Part shown: positions 1 to 10,400 of the stretch, piece after piece
How the letters are laid out: the number at the start of each line of letters is the position of its first letter
How positions within the stretch are numbered: position 1 is the stretch's first letter
Source: Lewinellaceae bacterium
GTDB taxonomy: Bacteria > Bacteroidota > Bacteroidia > Chitinophagales > Saprospiraceae
Length of the DNA: 64,000 bases
Reading direction: 5' to 3'
NCBI GenBank assembly: GCA_020636275.1
Contig: JACJYD010000001.1
Location: 1 to 64,000, forward strand
Program-made: the position numbers and the translations under genes
Notes under the pieces: generated by a model
Database searches by the model: none
Told to the model about the DNA's origin: nothing
Seen by the model: only the letters and a program-made list of their open reading frames with translations

Positions 1-3000
1 TGTGACTGTGATCGTCTGGGTTGTCTCTCCATTTGACCAAAGATAACTGTCGAAAATACCCGCATCGAGCACAGTAAAGGCTCCAATGCAAAAACTGAGC
101 TGTCCGCTGATCTGGGGCAAGACCTCTGTGTATTCCATCACATTCACCTGATCAACCGCATCACAACCATTATTATCGGTAACGGTCACGCTATAATCCC
201 CTGTTTCCGTGACAATAATGGTTGGTGTTGTTTGGCCCGTGGACCATAGATAGGCGTCAAACACCCCTGCATCAAGGGTGCTGGAGTCCCCGGCGCAAAA
301 ATTGAGCGTCCCGGTGATCTCCGGAGTCAGTGGTATATTTTCTGAAACAACTACCAGATCTTCTCCTTCACAACCATTGCTGTCTGATACGGTAACACTG
401 TAATCGCCCGACTCAGTGACCGTAATGGTCTGGGTTGTTTCTCCATTTGACCACTGATAACTATCGAAGGTCCCTGCGTCCAGGGTCGTGGAATCGCCGG
501 AGCAGAAAACAAGTTGCCCACTGATCTGAGGCTGTACCGGGGCGTTTTCCGTTACCGAAACCCCATCCGTTCCTTCACAACCGCTATTATCGGTCACTGT
601 AACGCTATAATCGCCCGCCACTCCTACTGTGATGGACGGAGTCGTCTCGCCATTGGACCAAAGGTAGCTGTCAAAAATGCCTGCATCGAGAGTAGTGAAC
701 GCTCCGGAACAGAAATTAAACGCTCCGCTGATCTGGGGTTGCAACTCGGCATTCTCCGAAACAGTCACCTGATCGGTTCCTTCACAACCATTACTATCGG
801 TCACCGTAATGCTATAATCGCCCGATTCTGTGACCGTGATGGACGGAGTTGTCTCGCCGGTAGACCATAGATAACTATTGAAAATGCCTGCATCCAATGT
901 AGTGGAGTCCCCTGTGCAGAAACTGAGTTGTCCGCTGATCTGCGGCTGCACCTCTAAATTCTCTGTTACCGTCACCTGGTCGGATCCTTCACAACCGCTA
1001 TTATCCATGACCGTCACGGCATAATCTCCAGATCCGGTAACGGTGATCGTCTGGGTTGTCTCGCCATTAGACCATAAGTAGTTGTCAAAAGTGCCTGCAT
1101 CCAGAACCGTCGATGTTCCATAACAGAAATTGAGCGCTCCACTGATCTGGGGCTGCAACTCGGCATTCTCCGTCACGGTAACCTGATCCGTTCCTTCACA
1201 GCCGTTGCCATCCGTGACCGTAACGGAATAATTGCCAGGCGTTGTAACCGTGATCGTCTGAGTCGTTTCGCCGTTGGACCATAAATAGCCATCAAAGATG
1301 CCCGCATCCAGGATGGTGGAGGAGCCATTGCAAAAGCTGAGCTGTCCATTTATATCGGGCTGCAATGCTGCATTTTCTGTCACGGTAACCTGGTCGATCC
1401 CCTCACAACCGTTAATGTCCGTCACGGTAACGGAATAATCACCCGGCTGTGTAACAATGATCGTCTGAGTCGTTTCGCCGTTGGACCATAAATAGCCGTC
1501 AAAGGTGCCTGCATCCAGAATGGTGGAAGAGCCGATGCAAAAGCTGAGCTGTCCGCTGATCTGGGGCTGCAATGCTGCATTTTCCGTCACGGTAACCTGG
1601 TCGAACCCCTCACAACCGTTGATGTCCGTCACGGTAACGGAATAATCACCCGACTCCGTCACCTCGATCGTTTGGCCGGTTTCTCCAGTGGACCACTGGT
1701 AACTATTGAATGGCCCTGCATCCAAAAGGGTGGAAGAGCCGTTACAGAACGTTAAATTGCCGGCAATTCCGGGCGATGGAGCCATTAACACGGTAACCGA
1801 CATTTGGTCAGATCCCATGCAACCGTTATTATCAGTGACCGTTATGCTGTAGTTCCCCGGCGAGTTTACAACGATAAACGGGGTGATTTCATTCGTGGAC
1901 CATAGGTAGTCAGTATATGTCCCCGTAACCCCGATCACCGAATTCTCTCCTTGACAAAATGCCGCCGTCCCTTCAATTTCGGGAACGGGGTTTGGAACCT
2001 CAGAAAGCGTGAATGTATCGTAGCCCGTACAACCATTAACGTCCATAACGGTCACATTGTAGCTGCCGCCACTGTTGACAGATATGGTTTGGGTCGATTC
2101 ATTGGTCGACCACTGGTAACTAAAAAAAACACCTGCATTTAGCTGGGCAGTTTCGCCACTGCACAATACTGAAGGTCCCAATATTTCGGGTTGAAGGCTA
2201 TCCGCCACTATGACCGTTGCCTGGTCGAACCCGGTACAGCCGTTACCATCCGTAACCGTTACTCCATAAGTACCGGCCTGAGAAACCGTTATGGATTGTG
2301 TCGTTTCACTGGTCGACCACAGATAACTAGAGAAATTGCCGGCATCCAGGATTGTTTGGGTACCGACACAAATGCTGAGTTGACCGGTGATCTGCGGTTC
2401 CACAGGTAAGAACTCTATCGCAGTGACCTGGTCCGAACCGGAGCAGCCGTTATTATCTGTAACCGTAACACCGTAAAGACCGGTACTGGTAACGGTGATG
2501 GTCTGGGTTGATTCCCCACTGGACCAAAGGTAACTTGCATACACTCCCCCATCCAGCGTGGTTGATTCGCCATCACAGAAAGTGAGATCCCCCAATATTT
2601 CGGGGGATGGAACCGGAAATTCATTTACAGTGACAGAGGTACTCCCACTGCATCCATTTCCATCCGTGACCGTCACCCCGTATGTACCTCCGGTTGAAAC
2701 CGTGATAGCCTGAGTCGTTTCGTTAGTCGACCAAAGATAACTCGAATACGTGCCCACATTCAGTAGGGTGGACGCCCCGGCACAAAAATTTGGATCGCCG
2801 CTAATACTGGGAACCGGGGCCGGTATCTCACTTACCGTCACGGAGGCACTTCCACTACATCCATTCGCATCCGTGACCGTTACGCTGTATGCGCCGGGAG
2901 TAGAAACACCGATCGTCTGGGTTGTCGCATTGTTGGACCATAAGTAACTCGAATATGCGCCTGCATCCAATGTGGTGGATTCGCCCGAACAGAAATTGGG

Positions 3001-4880
3001 AATCCCCGCAATGTTGGGAACGGGAGTTGGGAATACGTTTACATTGACCGTCGCACTACCACTGCATCCATTCCCATCCGTGACCGTTACGCCGTACGCG
3101 CCGGGAATGGAAACCATGATCGTCTGGGTCGTCGCGTTTGTCGACCATAGGTAACTTGAATATGTACCCGCATCCAGCGTGGTCGATTCACCGAAACAAA
3201 GTTCAGTGTCCCCACTTATATTGGGGGTAGGTGCGGGCAGGACCGTAACGGTAAGCGTGGTACTCCCACTGCATCCATTTCCATCCGTAACCGTCACACT
3301 GTATGCACCGGGCGTGGAAACGGAAATCGTTTGGGTTGTCGCATTGGTCGACCATAGGTAACTCGAATATGTACCCGCATCCAACGTGGTCGATTCACCG
3401 AAACAAAAATCGGAATCTCCACTGACGATGGGAGTCGGGACCGGCAACTCAGTAACATTAACCGATGTACTTCCACTACATCCATTCCCATCCGTGACCG
3501 TCACGCTGTATGCGCCGGGCGCGAAAACCGCAATGGTCTGCGTGTTTTGGTTATTCGACCAATTGTAAGATACATAGGAACCCGCATCCAACAGGGTCGA
3601 TTCACCCGAGCAAAAGGTAAGATCACCGGTAATGTTGGGGGTAGGTGGCGAAAATTCGTTTACGACTACAGATGTACTCCCGCTGCACCCATTGCCGTCC
3701 GTAACGGTCACGCTAAAGGTACCGGACGTGGAAACAGTAATGGTTTGCGTGGTTTGGTTAGTCGACCAGTTGTAGGATGCATAGGAACCTGCGTCCAGGA
3801 TAGTTGATTCGCCAGTACAAAATGCCGTGTTACCGGAAATAACGGGTACAGGAGCAATGAATTCAATTACTGTAACAGCGGTAGTTCCACTGCACCCATT
3901 TGCGTCCGTGACCGTTACACTGTAGGTTCCGGCAGCAGAAACCGCAATGGTCTGGGTGTTTTGATTGGTCGACCACTGGTAAGATACATAGGAACCTGCA
4001 TCCAGTAGGGTGGACTCACCGGGGCAAAAGTTGAGTGCCCCACTGATGACGGGGGTGGGGGCCGGGAACTCGTTAACAGTAGTAGCAGTAGCTCCACTGC
4101 ACCCATTTCCATCCGTGACGGTCACTCCGTACGTACCTGGGGCAGAAACGGAGATCGTTTGCGTGGTTTGGTTGGTTGACCAGCTGTAGGACGAATAAGA
4201 TCCAGCATCAAGTGTAGTCGACTCACCTTCACAAAAGGTAAGATCGCCGGTAATGTTGGGGTTAGGTGGCGAAAATTCGTTTACGGTAACGGAAGTATTG
4301 CCACTACACCCATTCCCATCCGTGACGGTAACGCCATAATTTCCAGGTGCGGAAACGGCGATGGTCTGAGTTGTTTCATTGGTCGACCACAAATAACTCG
4401 CATACGACCCCGCATCCAGGGTAGTCGATTCACCGGTACAGAAACCGGGATCACCGTTTATACTGGGCGTAGGTATCGAAAATTCATTTACAGTAACCGA
4501 GGAACTACCGCTACACCCATTTGCATCGGTAACCGTCACACTATAGTTTCCAGTGGTAGAAACGATAATGGTTTGGGTCGTTTCATTGGTCGACCACTGG
4601 TAACCTGAAAAAGTCCCCGCATCGAGCGTGGTTGACTCCCCCGTACAAATATTTAAGTCTCCTGTAATAGCGGGCAATGGAGCGGGGAGTTCGACGACGG
4701 TCACCTGATCGCTATCGCTGCAGTTATTGGCATTCGTGACGGTAACACTGTATGTGCCGGGGGCGGTTACAGTTATCTGCTGGGTATTTTCGTTGGTAGA
4801 CCATGCATAGGAATTGAACGGCCCCGCATCGAGCGTAGTGGATTCTCCGGAACAGAATTCCAGGTCTCCGCTAATGGTTA
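1..4880 (-). repeat. Tandem 207-bp (69-residue) coding repeats, about 22-23 copies
   Basis: The Cys-Asn/Glu-Gly turn motif recurs at an almost exact 207-bp period, at about 160, 367, 573, 780, 987, 1194, 1401, 1608, 1815, 2022 and so on to about 4720. Each unit encodes a hydrophobic/proline linker, ISGDLxFCxGESTTLDAG, YxSYLWSTNETTQTI, then PGxYSVTVTDxNGC. Two subfamilies are visible. Copies at about 2430-4700 carry a PxPxI linker with GCSGSxSVTVNEF. Copies at 1-1650 carry a NAELQPQI-like linker with GCEGxDQVTVTE. Those at 1700-2400 are mixed. The two cysteines per unit could form a disulfide after export. Confidence 0.93.
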
Positions 4881-7554
4881 CTACCGGGCTGGACAGAACC
4901 GTGACCGTTACGGAATCCTGGGCAGAATGACTAAACCCGTCTGTGACCGTCACGTGATAAGTAGTGGTTGTGACAGGAGAGACTACGTGACTGGGACCTC
5001 CCCCCAAGCCGTTATCCCAGGAAAAAGAATAGTTTCCATCTCCCCCCGTAGCTGTTGCATTGAGACTGGCATTCTCTCCGGCGCAGATGGTGATATTGTT
5101 CCCTGCCTCGACAGCCACCGGTTGTCCGAAATAATTCAAAATGACGTTGTTGGGATTATAGGTCACTTCCCAATACGTTGGATCGATCGGGAGATTAACC
5201 GTTGAAAAGGTCCCATTACAACCGCCGGTACAAACCACAATGATATAGCTGTCGCCAATGGTTGGCGTAAAACCGTTAATCAGGAAAACGTTCAGGGTGC
5301 CGCCCAAAGTAGTCACTCCGGTATTGATCTGAAGTTGGTCGTGGCCATTTGGGACAGCGGGGCCACCGTTCCCGGCAATTTCCAGATCGAAGATGGCATT
5401 GGTGTGATCATAGGGCCCGGTAATGGAAAATTGTCCCGGTGAATAACCCGGCCGGAAATACCCCAGATTGGAAAACACATATCCGTCAATACCGCCCAAC
5501 CCCCAAAGCTCCCCCGTGTTTTGATTGGTAAAGCTTCCAGTAGGTCCTAAAATGGCATCTGCCCCAAGGTTGGGCCCGAAGGTGACCTTACCTGCATTCG
5601 TAAACGTTCCACTGTTCAGAAAGACGGCTTCGCCACCCGTATCATCGATCCCCAGATCCGACCCCGTCTGATTGTCGAAGGTGGCGCCATTTCTCAGTTT
5701 GATCCCGGCCTGGGCTATACTCGTATTGATCGCGACCATACCTGCATTGGTAAAGGAAAAGCTCCAGAGTTCGATAGCGTGATTCCCGGCACTGGAAATA
5801 TTGATCGTTCCGGAACTTGAATTCACAAATGGGGCGCTATTGTAAATGCCACTGGAAGTTCCGTTCGTCCCGATAGAAGGTCCTAAATTGATCGTCCCGG
5901 AATTCGTAAATAAAGTGCCGGCCTCATAGGAGTTGTAAATGCCCTCCTGAACCGTATTACTAATAGCAATGGATCCTGAATTTAGAAATTCAGGGTTTCC
6001 AAAATTGTAAATTCCCCTGCCCCCGGTATTATTGATCGTAATGGTTCCGGAATTTTCAAAGTAAGTGTTGTTCCAGGTCCCTCCGAAGGCGTCGTTGCTG
6101 AGCCCGGAAGTAAGCGTATTGCTGATACTAATCATTCCCTGGTTATCAAAGGAAGCATCTTGATTGTTTTGGATGCCAAAGAAACCATTTTGGACCTGGA
6201 TTGTGCCCTGGTTTGTCGTGGTCCCGGTACTGGTTCCCGAAAAGTTGGTACTGTTCAGGAAGGAAAAGGAATCTATTTGCAACAGGGCCCCGGGACTGTT
6301 GGTAAAATTGGCGTAATTGGCCAGGCCAAAATGTGAATCTATTGTGCCATTATTGATAAGGGTAGCGGTTTCATCGTTTACGAGACTGCCCTGTTTTTCA
6401 TTGATCAAGGTTCCGTCGTTGGTAAAAAGAGCACTGCCGTAATTGCTAAAAGGCTGCCCAAAGCTATTGGTAGTGGCAGGGATCGTGATTGTACCGGTAT
6501 TGGAAAAGGTGGTTCCACTGCCAGCATTCACGAGCCGCGTAAAATTGGAGTCTTCCAGATAAAGAATTCCTTGATTGTCAAAGATCCCCCCATCTCTGTT
6601 TTGTATGGCATTGGTAGAAATATAGGTAGTGCCTTCCGTTACGTTAATCGTCCCGGCATTTGAAAAAAAACCGGAATTATCCACCGCGCTGGCCCCACAA
6701 TTGCAATCGATATCCGAGATATTGATAATGCCTGAGCTGGTATTGGTAAATGAGGTGCCGGAAAAATTCGATATGCCATCCCCATCAATATTTGTATCGA
6801 TATCCAGGGTTCCGGAATTGGTAAATGTGCCGGTGAACAATTGATAGACCCCGGCAAAACCGTTAGCTGAATTCTTTATATGCATGGTTCCGGAATTTTC
6901 AGCTGTCCCGGCATTTTCAAACCCGCTTTGTCCTATGGTTGCATCAACGGTGAAGGTGCCCGAATTCACCAAAAAGCCTGTAGTCCAATTGGAAATTCCA
7001 TCCCCATTTGTATTCGAGACAGAAATGGACCCCGCATTGATCAGGGAATCGCTGTTGTAAATTCCAGCCCCGATAGTATTGGTGGAAGCACTAATACTTC
7101 CGCCTGCCATGTTGTGAAAGTAATTGCTGTTATTAATTAATTTGCCATATGCACCGCTGACATCCACAGTTCCGCTATTTTCAAATACCCCTGTGGTAGT
7201 CACCCAAATAGCATCGGAAAGAATGGTATTGGTGACGGTCAAACTTCCTCCGAGGTTTTTAAATGTTCCAATTACTTGCAATCCCCAGGTGCCGGAACCG
7301 TCAATCTGAAGGGAACCGTTCAGAATTACCGTAGCCCCGTTTTGAATGATCAGGCCTTTCGCCTGAGCATTGGTGGCGCCGAAAATAGTAGCTTGCCCGT
7401 TTGGAATTGTGAGGTAGTCGTTAAAATCCGGAATGCCCGCAGGGCTCCAATTAGAGGCCACGGCCCAATCTCCTATTCCACCGATCCAATCTCTATTGAC
7501 GCAAAAGACTGTTTGACTCGAGAGCAGAATGAATAAAATAAATTGGTATTTCAT
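1..7554 (-). CDS. Giant secreted adhesin-like repeat protein, partial (3' end beyond the window)
   Basis: The minus-strand frame is open without a stop from an ATG at 7554 to the window edge, giving 2518 codons so far. It opens with a signal peptide (MKYQFILFILLSSQTVFC). Residues of about 25-750 are short beta-strand repeats built on NSGTI/FTNSGT motifs, like the beta-helical passengers of adhesins. They end in a glycine-rich closing segment (GGTLNVFLINGF) and a Cys pair near 5215-5235. A PKD-like domain follows at about 5120-4880, then at least 22 tandem 69-residue Ig/PKD-like repeats with the motifs GESTTLDAG, YLWSTNETTQTI, YSVTVTD and NGC. This architecture is known from Bacteroidota surface adhesins exported by T9SS. 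The C-terminal sorting domain expected here would lie outside the window, so the export route is inferred. No frameshift or stop interrupts the array. Confidence 0.9.
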   Translation of the reverse strand, partial: MKYQFILFILLSSQTVFCVNRDWIGGIGDWAVASNWSPAGIPDFNDYLTIPNGQATIFGATNAQAKGLIIQNGATVILNGSLQIDGSGTWGLQVIGTFKNLGGSLTVTNTILSDAIWVTTTGVFENSGTVDVSGAYGKLINNSNYFHNMAGGSISASTNTIGAGIYNSDSLINAGSISVSNTNGDGISNWTTGFLVNSGTFTVDATIGQSGFENAGTAENSGTMHIKNSANGFAGVYQLFTGTFTNSGTLDIDTNIDGDGISNFSGTSFTNTSSGIINISDIDCNCGASAVDNSGFFSNAGTINVTEGTTYISTNAIQNRDGGIFDNQGILYLEDSNFTRLVNAGSGTTFSNTGTITIPATTNSFGQPFSNYGSALFTNDGTLINEKQGSLVNDETATLINNGTIDSHFGLANYANFTNSPGALLQIDSFSFLNSTNFSGTSTGTTTNQGTIQVQNGFFGIQNNQDASFDNQGMISISNTLTSGLSNDAFGGTWNNTYFENSGTITINNTGGRGIYNFGNPEFLNSGSIAISNTVQEGIYNSYEAGTLFTNSGTINLGPSIGTNGTSSGIYNSAPFVNSSSGTINISSAGNHAIELWSFSFTNAGMVAINTSIAQAGIKLRNGATFDNQTGSDLGIDDTGGEAVFLNSGTFTNAGKVTFGPNLGADAILGPTGSFTNQNTGELWGLGGIDGYVFSNLGYFRPGYSPGQFSITGPYDHTNAIFDLEIAGNGGPAVPNGHDQLQINTGVTTLGGTLNVFLINGFTPTIGDSYIIVVCTGGCNGTFSTVNLPIDPTYWEVTYNPNNVILNYFGQPVAVEAGNNITICAGENASLNATATGGDGNYSFSWDNGLGGGPSHVVSPVTTTTYHVTVTDGFSHSAQDSVTVTVLSSPVVTISGDLEFCSGESTTLDAGPFNSYAWSTNENTQQITVTAPGTYSVTVTNANNCSDSDQVTVVELPAPLPAITGDLNICTGESTTLDAGTFSGYQWSTNETTQTIIVSTTGNYSVTVTDANGCSGSSSVTVNEFSIPTPSINGDPGFCTGESTTLDAGSYASYLWSTNETTQTIAVSAPGNYGVTVTDGNGCSGNTSVTVNEFSPPNPNITGDLTFCEGESTTLDAGSYSSYSWSTNQTTQTISVSAPGTYGVTVTDGNGCSGATATTVNEFPAPTPVISGALNFCPGESTLLDAGSYVSYQWSTNQNTQTIAVSAAGTYSVTVTDANGCSGTTAVTVIEFIAPVPVISGNTAFCTGESTILDAGSYASYNWSTNQTTQTITVSTSGTFSVTVTDGNGCSGSTSVVVNEFSPPTPNITGDLTFCSGESTLLDAGSYVSYNWSNNQNTQTIAVFAPGAYSVTVTDGNGCSGSTSVNVTELPVPTPIVSGDSDFCFGESTTLDAGTYSSYLWSTNATTQTISVSTPGAYSVTVTDGNGCSGSTTLTVTVLPAPTPNISGDTELCFGESTTLDAGTYSSYLWSTNATTQTIMVSIPGAYGVTVTDGNGCSGSATVNVNVFPTPVPNIAGIPNFCSGESTTLDAGAYSSYLWSNNATTQTIGVSTPGAYSVTVTDANGCSGSASVTVSEIPAPVPSISGDPNFCAGASTLLNVGTYSSYLWSTNETTQAITVSTGGTYGVTVTDGNGCSGSTSVTVNEFPVPSPEILGDLTFCDGESTTLDGGVYASYLWSSGESTQTITVTSTGLYGVTVTDNNGCSGSDQVTAIEFLPVEPQITGQLSICVGTQTILDAGNFSSYLWSTSETTQSITVSQAGTYGVTVTDGNGCTGFDQATVIVADSLQPEILGPSVLCSGETAQLNAGVFFSYQWSTNESTQTISVNSGGSYNVTVMDVNGCTGYDTFTLSEVPNPVPEIEGTAAFCQGENSVIGVTGTYTDYLWSTNEITPFIVVNSPGNYSITVTDNNGCMGSDQMSVTVLMAPSPGIAGNLTFCNGSSTLLDAGPFNSYQWSTGETGQTIEVTESGDYSVTVTDINGCEGFDQVTVTENAALQPQISGQLSFCIGSSTILDAGTFDGYLWSNGETTQTIIVTQPGDYSVTVTDINGCEGIDQVTVTENAALQPDINGQLSFCNGSSTILDAGIFDGYLWSNGETTQTITVTTPGNYSVTVTDGNGCEGTDQVTVTENAELQPQISGALNFCYGTSTVLDAGTFDNYLWSNGETTQTITVTGSGDYAVTVMDNSGCEGSDQVTVTENLEVQPQISGQLSFCTGDSTTLDAGIFNSYLWSTGETTPSITVTESGDYSITVTDSNGCEGTDQVTVSENAELQPQISGAFNFCSGAFTTLDAGIFDSYLWSNGETTPSITVGVAGDYSVTVTDNSGCEGTDGVSVTENAPVQPQISGQLVFCSGDSTTLDAGTFDSYQWSNGETTQTITVTESGDYSVTVSDSNGCEGEDLVVVSENIPLTPEITGTLNFCAGDSSTLDAGVFDAYLWSTGQTTPTIIVTETGDYSVTVTDNNGCDAVDQVNVMEYTEVLPQISGQLSFCIGAFTVLDAGIFDSYLWSNGETTQTITVT

Positions 7555-7915
7555 AGTGCGGGGAATAAATTGCCTCTGAAATACCCCTCTTACTCCAAGA
7601 AGAAAAATGACCAATAAAATAGATGATAGCTATGGCATTGCCATGAGTCTGTCTATCGAAAAAAAGCTTGTTTGGGATGGTAGAAATAGAAAAAATTGAG
7701 AAAATGGAGCAGCATTTTCTCGCGCTGGATAGGTCTCTCCTGGAGAAAAATGGGTAAAGCAGGTTCAAATGGGTAACATTTGGTTTTTTAATGGGCCTCT
7801 ACCGGGGTGGTCATTTTTCTAAAGATAAAAAAGATTTGACATTATTGCAATGCCATGACATGAGCTTTATGCCCCTGGCAGCTCAGGATGTTTTTTTGAA
7901 GGGCTGGTAATGGAA
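7555..7915. other. Intergenic region between the DUF4340 gene and the giant adhesin
   Basis: This stretch must contain the promoter of the minus-strand adhesin and the end of the gldAFG transcript. It is moderately AT-rich. I found no exact TAnnTTTG box on the minus strand and no strong terminator hairpin. Short frames reading through it have no family features. Confidence 0.6.
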
Positions 7916-8887
7916 TTACTTCAAAAACGCCCCCTTTTCCACAAACAGCTCCTTGAACAGGCCGTCGGCCGGACTTCTAAAATACGCGTTGGCATTGAGA
8001 GAAGAGTGCAGGAAATAATGCCCGGCGGTGGTATCCGCCCAGCACTGAATGACGAGGGGGTTCATGGAAACCCCGGAAACCGTCAGTGCGTAATCCGGTG
8101 AAGCGACCGGCTGGAAGACATCTGCAAAATCCCGTTCAGGGCGGTTGGCGAGCAGGCCGAGGTATTTTTCCACGGCAGCAGAATCGGCTGCCATGCCATC
8201 GACTAGCCAATGTGAGTCAGCCTTCGAGACGACGAATCCGGTACCCTCAGGATAGTCAAATTTCAGGTTGTTCACGGCGGCTTTATCCACCTTCAGAAAG
8301 TCGGATTTGCGCCAGGCACTAAATTCCTGGTTGAGGGTCATGCCGAGAAACCCGTCAACGGCGTAGACTTCCTTCCGGTCTCCTTTTCGCACATAGGTTG
8401 TACCACTGATCCCCTGATTGCCCGCGTATGGATTGCCGCCGGGTTGCTGTTGGTAAGAAATCTTCCCGATATAGAGGTCTGCGGCATCGCCTTTGCCCGA
8501 TTCCTGTATTTTTACCCGGGTAGCGGAAGAATCGGTGACGGCATATTTTTCCCAGGTATCTTTACTTCTGCCGGCCAAGCGTTTGGGCTTGAGTCCCTGA
8601 AGGTCGGAAAGAAGCTGTTTTACGGCGACGGGATTGGCTTCGCCAACCAGGCCACCGCTCTCCACCTGCCACTGCCCTCCTGATTTGGTGAATTTGATCT
8701 CCTGCCCTTTTGCCACTTGCGGATAGAGGAATATCGTCTCCACCGCAGCCGTGTCAAGGGTGATCAGTTCGTCGGGAAGGCCGTTGGCTTTTCGCCTGCT
8801 GTCCCGAAGGTAATTGGTGAGAAAAAAAATGACGACGAGCCCGGCAAGTACGCCGAGTAATACCTTGTTGTTAAATTTCTTACTCAT
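7916..8887 (-). CDS. DUF4340 domain protein, last gene of the gldAFG operon
   Basis: The product is 323 residues: a short basic N-terminus (MSKKFNNK), one membrane helix at about residues 9-25, and an exported body that matches the DUF4340 pattern (sequences such as ITLDTAAVETIFLYP and GGQWQVESGG, then a second similar unit). The start at 8887 is preferred over an upstream ATG at 8947 because it overlaps the end of gldG by 8 nt (ATGAGTAA) and follows GGAG, which indicates translational coupling. DUF4340 proteins often sit beside ABC_transp_aux/GldG-like genes, so a role in the same membrane complex is inferred. No catalytic motif is visible. Confidence 0.85.
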   Translation of the reverse strand: MSKKFNNKVLLGVLAGLVVIFFLTNYLRDSRRKANGLPDELITLDTAAVETIFLYPQVAKGQEIKFTKSGGQWQVESGGLVGEANPVAVKQLLSDLQGLKPKRLAGRSKDTWEKYAVTDSSATRVKIQESGKGDAADLYIGKISYQQQPGGNPYAGNQGISGTTYVRKGDRKEVYAVDGFLGMTLNQEFSAWRKSDFLKVDKAAVNNLKFDYPEGTGFVVSKADSHWLVDGMAADSAAVEKYLGLLANRPERDFADVFQPVASPDYALTVSGVSMNPLVIQCWADTTAGHYFLHSSLNANAYFRSPADGLFKELFVEKGAFLK

Positions 8888-10388
8888 AGTTCTCCTGCAT
8901 TCTTCTGATTCGCTTATTGCGATTGATCTGACTGCGCACCACCCCATATCCGGCCAAAAGGATTATCGGGAGCAGGAAATTGAGGTATTTCAAAAAAGAC
9001 TTGGTTCCCTCGTCCAATTCGTCGAGAGGCCGGTATTGGATCCCTTTGGTTCGGAGTTCAATCAACCCTGTATCGTCACTGAGCCAATCGATCGCATTGA
9101 CCATAAGATTGACGTTGTCGTCTTGCAATTGTTGCGATTGTTCCCTCGGACCGTTGACCGCAAAATCGCCGTCGCCGACGACACATAACCGCCAGGTCTG
9201 CCCATTCTGTCCGGTTTTTTCCAGCACCCCGGCAACCACCTGGTTTTGCAGGGGGAAGTCGTTATCAGTCCACTGTTTTTGAATGTCAAAGTACTGCGGC
9301 GCCTTCAGGGCTCCCGATTTCCCGGAGGTAAATGCCAGCGAGGTAAAAGTGGCCGACGTATCGCCTGAAAAGCGGACGGGACTTGCAAAAGGCAACACCA
9401 CAGCCTCCAATCCCTTGGAAATGGGATGATCGGCAAAGATGGAAATGATGGGGAGAAAGGGAAATTTGACCTTCGAGGCGATACGGAAAAAACCCTGCTG
9501 TTGCTGCACGGTCACCGCGCCGCACTTGGAATCGACGATGAAATAATCGTCTACGATGATCCCTTTGGATGCCAGCCAGGTTTCCAGACCTGTGTTAACT
9601 GCAGTACCCATCGCATTTTGGAGATCGCCTTCGACCCTGTTCAGGGCGACAAAAAGATTGCCGCCGCGCTCCAGAAAGGCATCGAGCTGGGCCAGTTGAC
9701 CCGGCGGGATCGAATCCGTCGGACGAACGATGGCCAGGGTCCGGAACCGCTCTGGGATGGGCGTTGTATCCTGGATCGTATAGGGCTCGACGTCGTAAAG
9801 GACATTGAGCCCGGCTTGCACCTGATACATTTCGCCGAGGGATGGTTCGCCGTGACCCTGGATCAATCCGATCGAAGGCTTATCGATTACGGTCATTTTT
9901 TTGATCGAGGTAGACATGGCGTACTCCAGAGGAGCGCCCGGCTGGATGAAGGGGATGACCTCCCGCTGCTCGCCCAGCTCCAATACAGCGCCCAGAAAGG
10001 CTTTCTGCTGTTTGACCTGGTCCTTGTCCCGCACATTGATCATCACCGGTTGCACACCTGCCTTCAGGGCTTCCTGTTCCTTTTCATCATCCTCGTTGGG
10101 GTTGATGAATTCGTAGACGACATTGCCGTTCGAGAGCCGGTTGTATTCGATGAGAAAATCTTCGAAATCCTTTCGCGTTTTACTGATATTCGGCGGCAGA
10201 TCTTCACTAAAGTAGGCCTTGACGGTGACCGGTTCATCCAGCGATCTCAGAATATTTTTGGTCGCCTTGCTCAAGGTGTATTGTTTGTCTTCGGTTAAAT
10301 CAAATCGGAAAAATAACTGCCTGGAAATCAGGTTGATAATAATGATGATTCCCGCCAGCAAAATGATGGTTACAGTTGTTTTTTTCAT
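8880..10388 (-). CDS. gldG: Gliding-associated ABC transporter auxiliary protein GldG
   Basis: The product is 502 residues. It has an N-terminal membrane helix (residues 7-23), a long extracytoplasmic ABC_transp_aux region (motifs LFFRFDLTEDKQYTLS, IGLIQGHGEPSL, LDAFLERGGNLFVAL) and a C-terminal helix (about 468-485) followed by a basic tail. This is the usual GldG layout. It lies 12 nt after gldF and overlaps the DUF4340 gene. In Flavobacterium, GldA, GldF and GldG form an ABC transporter linked to gliding, although it is not universal among gliders. The transported substrate is unknown. Length and motifs are intact. Confidence 0.93.
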   Translation of the reverse strand: MKKTTVTIILLAGIIIIINLISRQLFFRFDLTEDKQYTLSKATKNILRSLDEPVTVKAYFSEDLPPNISKTRKDFEDFLIEYNRLSNGNVVYEFINPNEDDEKEQEALKAGVQPVMINVRDKDQVKQQKAFLGAVLELGEQREVIPFIQPGAPLEYAMSTSIKKMTVIDKPSIGLIQGHGEPSLGEMYQVQAGLNVLYDVEPYTIQDTTPIPERFRTLAIVRPTDSIPPGQLAQLDAFLERGGNLFVALNRVEGDLQNAMGTAVNTGLETWLASKGIIVDDYFIVDSKCGAVTVQQQQGFFRIASKVKFPFLPIISIFADHPISKGLEAVVLPFASPVRFSGDTSATFTSLAFTSGKSGALKAPQYFDIQKQWTDNDFPLQNQVVAGVLEKTGQNGQTWRLCVVGDGDFAVNGPREQSQQLQDDNVNLMVNAIDWLSDDTGLIELRTKGIQYRPLDELDEGTKSFLKYLNFLLPIILLAGYGVVRSQINRNKRIRRMQENYE

Positions 10389-10400
10389 GATTTGCGGCTC

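Noticed and set aside
1..4880. Regular repeats that might suggest a CRISPR array
   Set aside because: The unit is 207 bp, fully coding and diverging by amino-acid-neutral change; there are no short identical repeats with unique spacers.
514..5205. Plus-strand frames through the adhesin repeats
   Set aside because: They recur with the 207-bp period and lie antisense to a continuous coding frame with clear domain motifs, so they are shadows.
9426..10298. 290-codon plus-strand frame opposite gldG
   Set aside because: It lies wholly antisense to gldG, which has family motifs; the frame has none.
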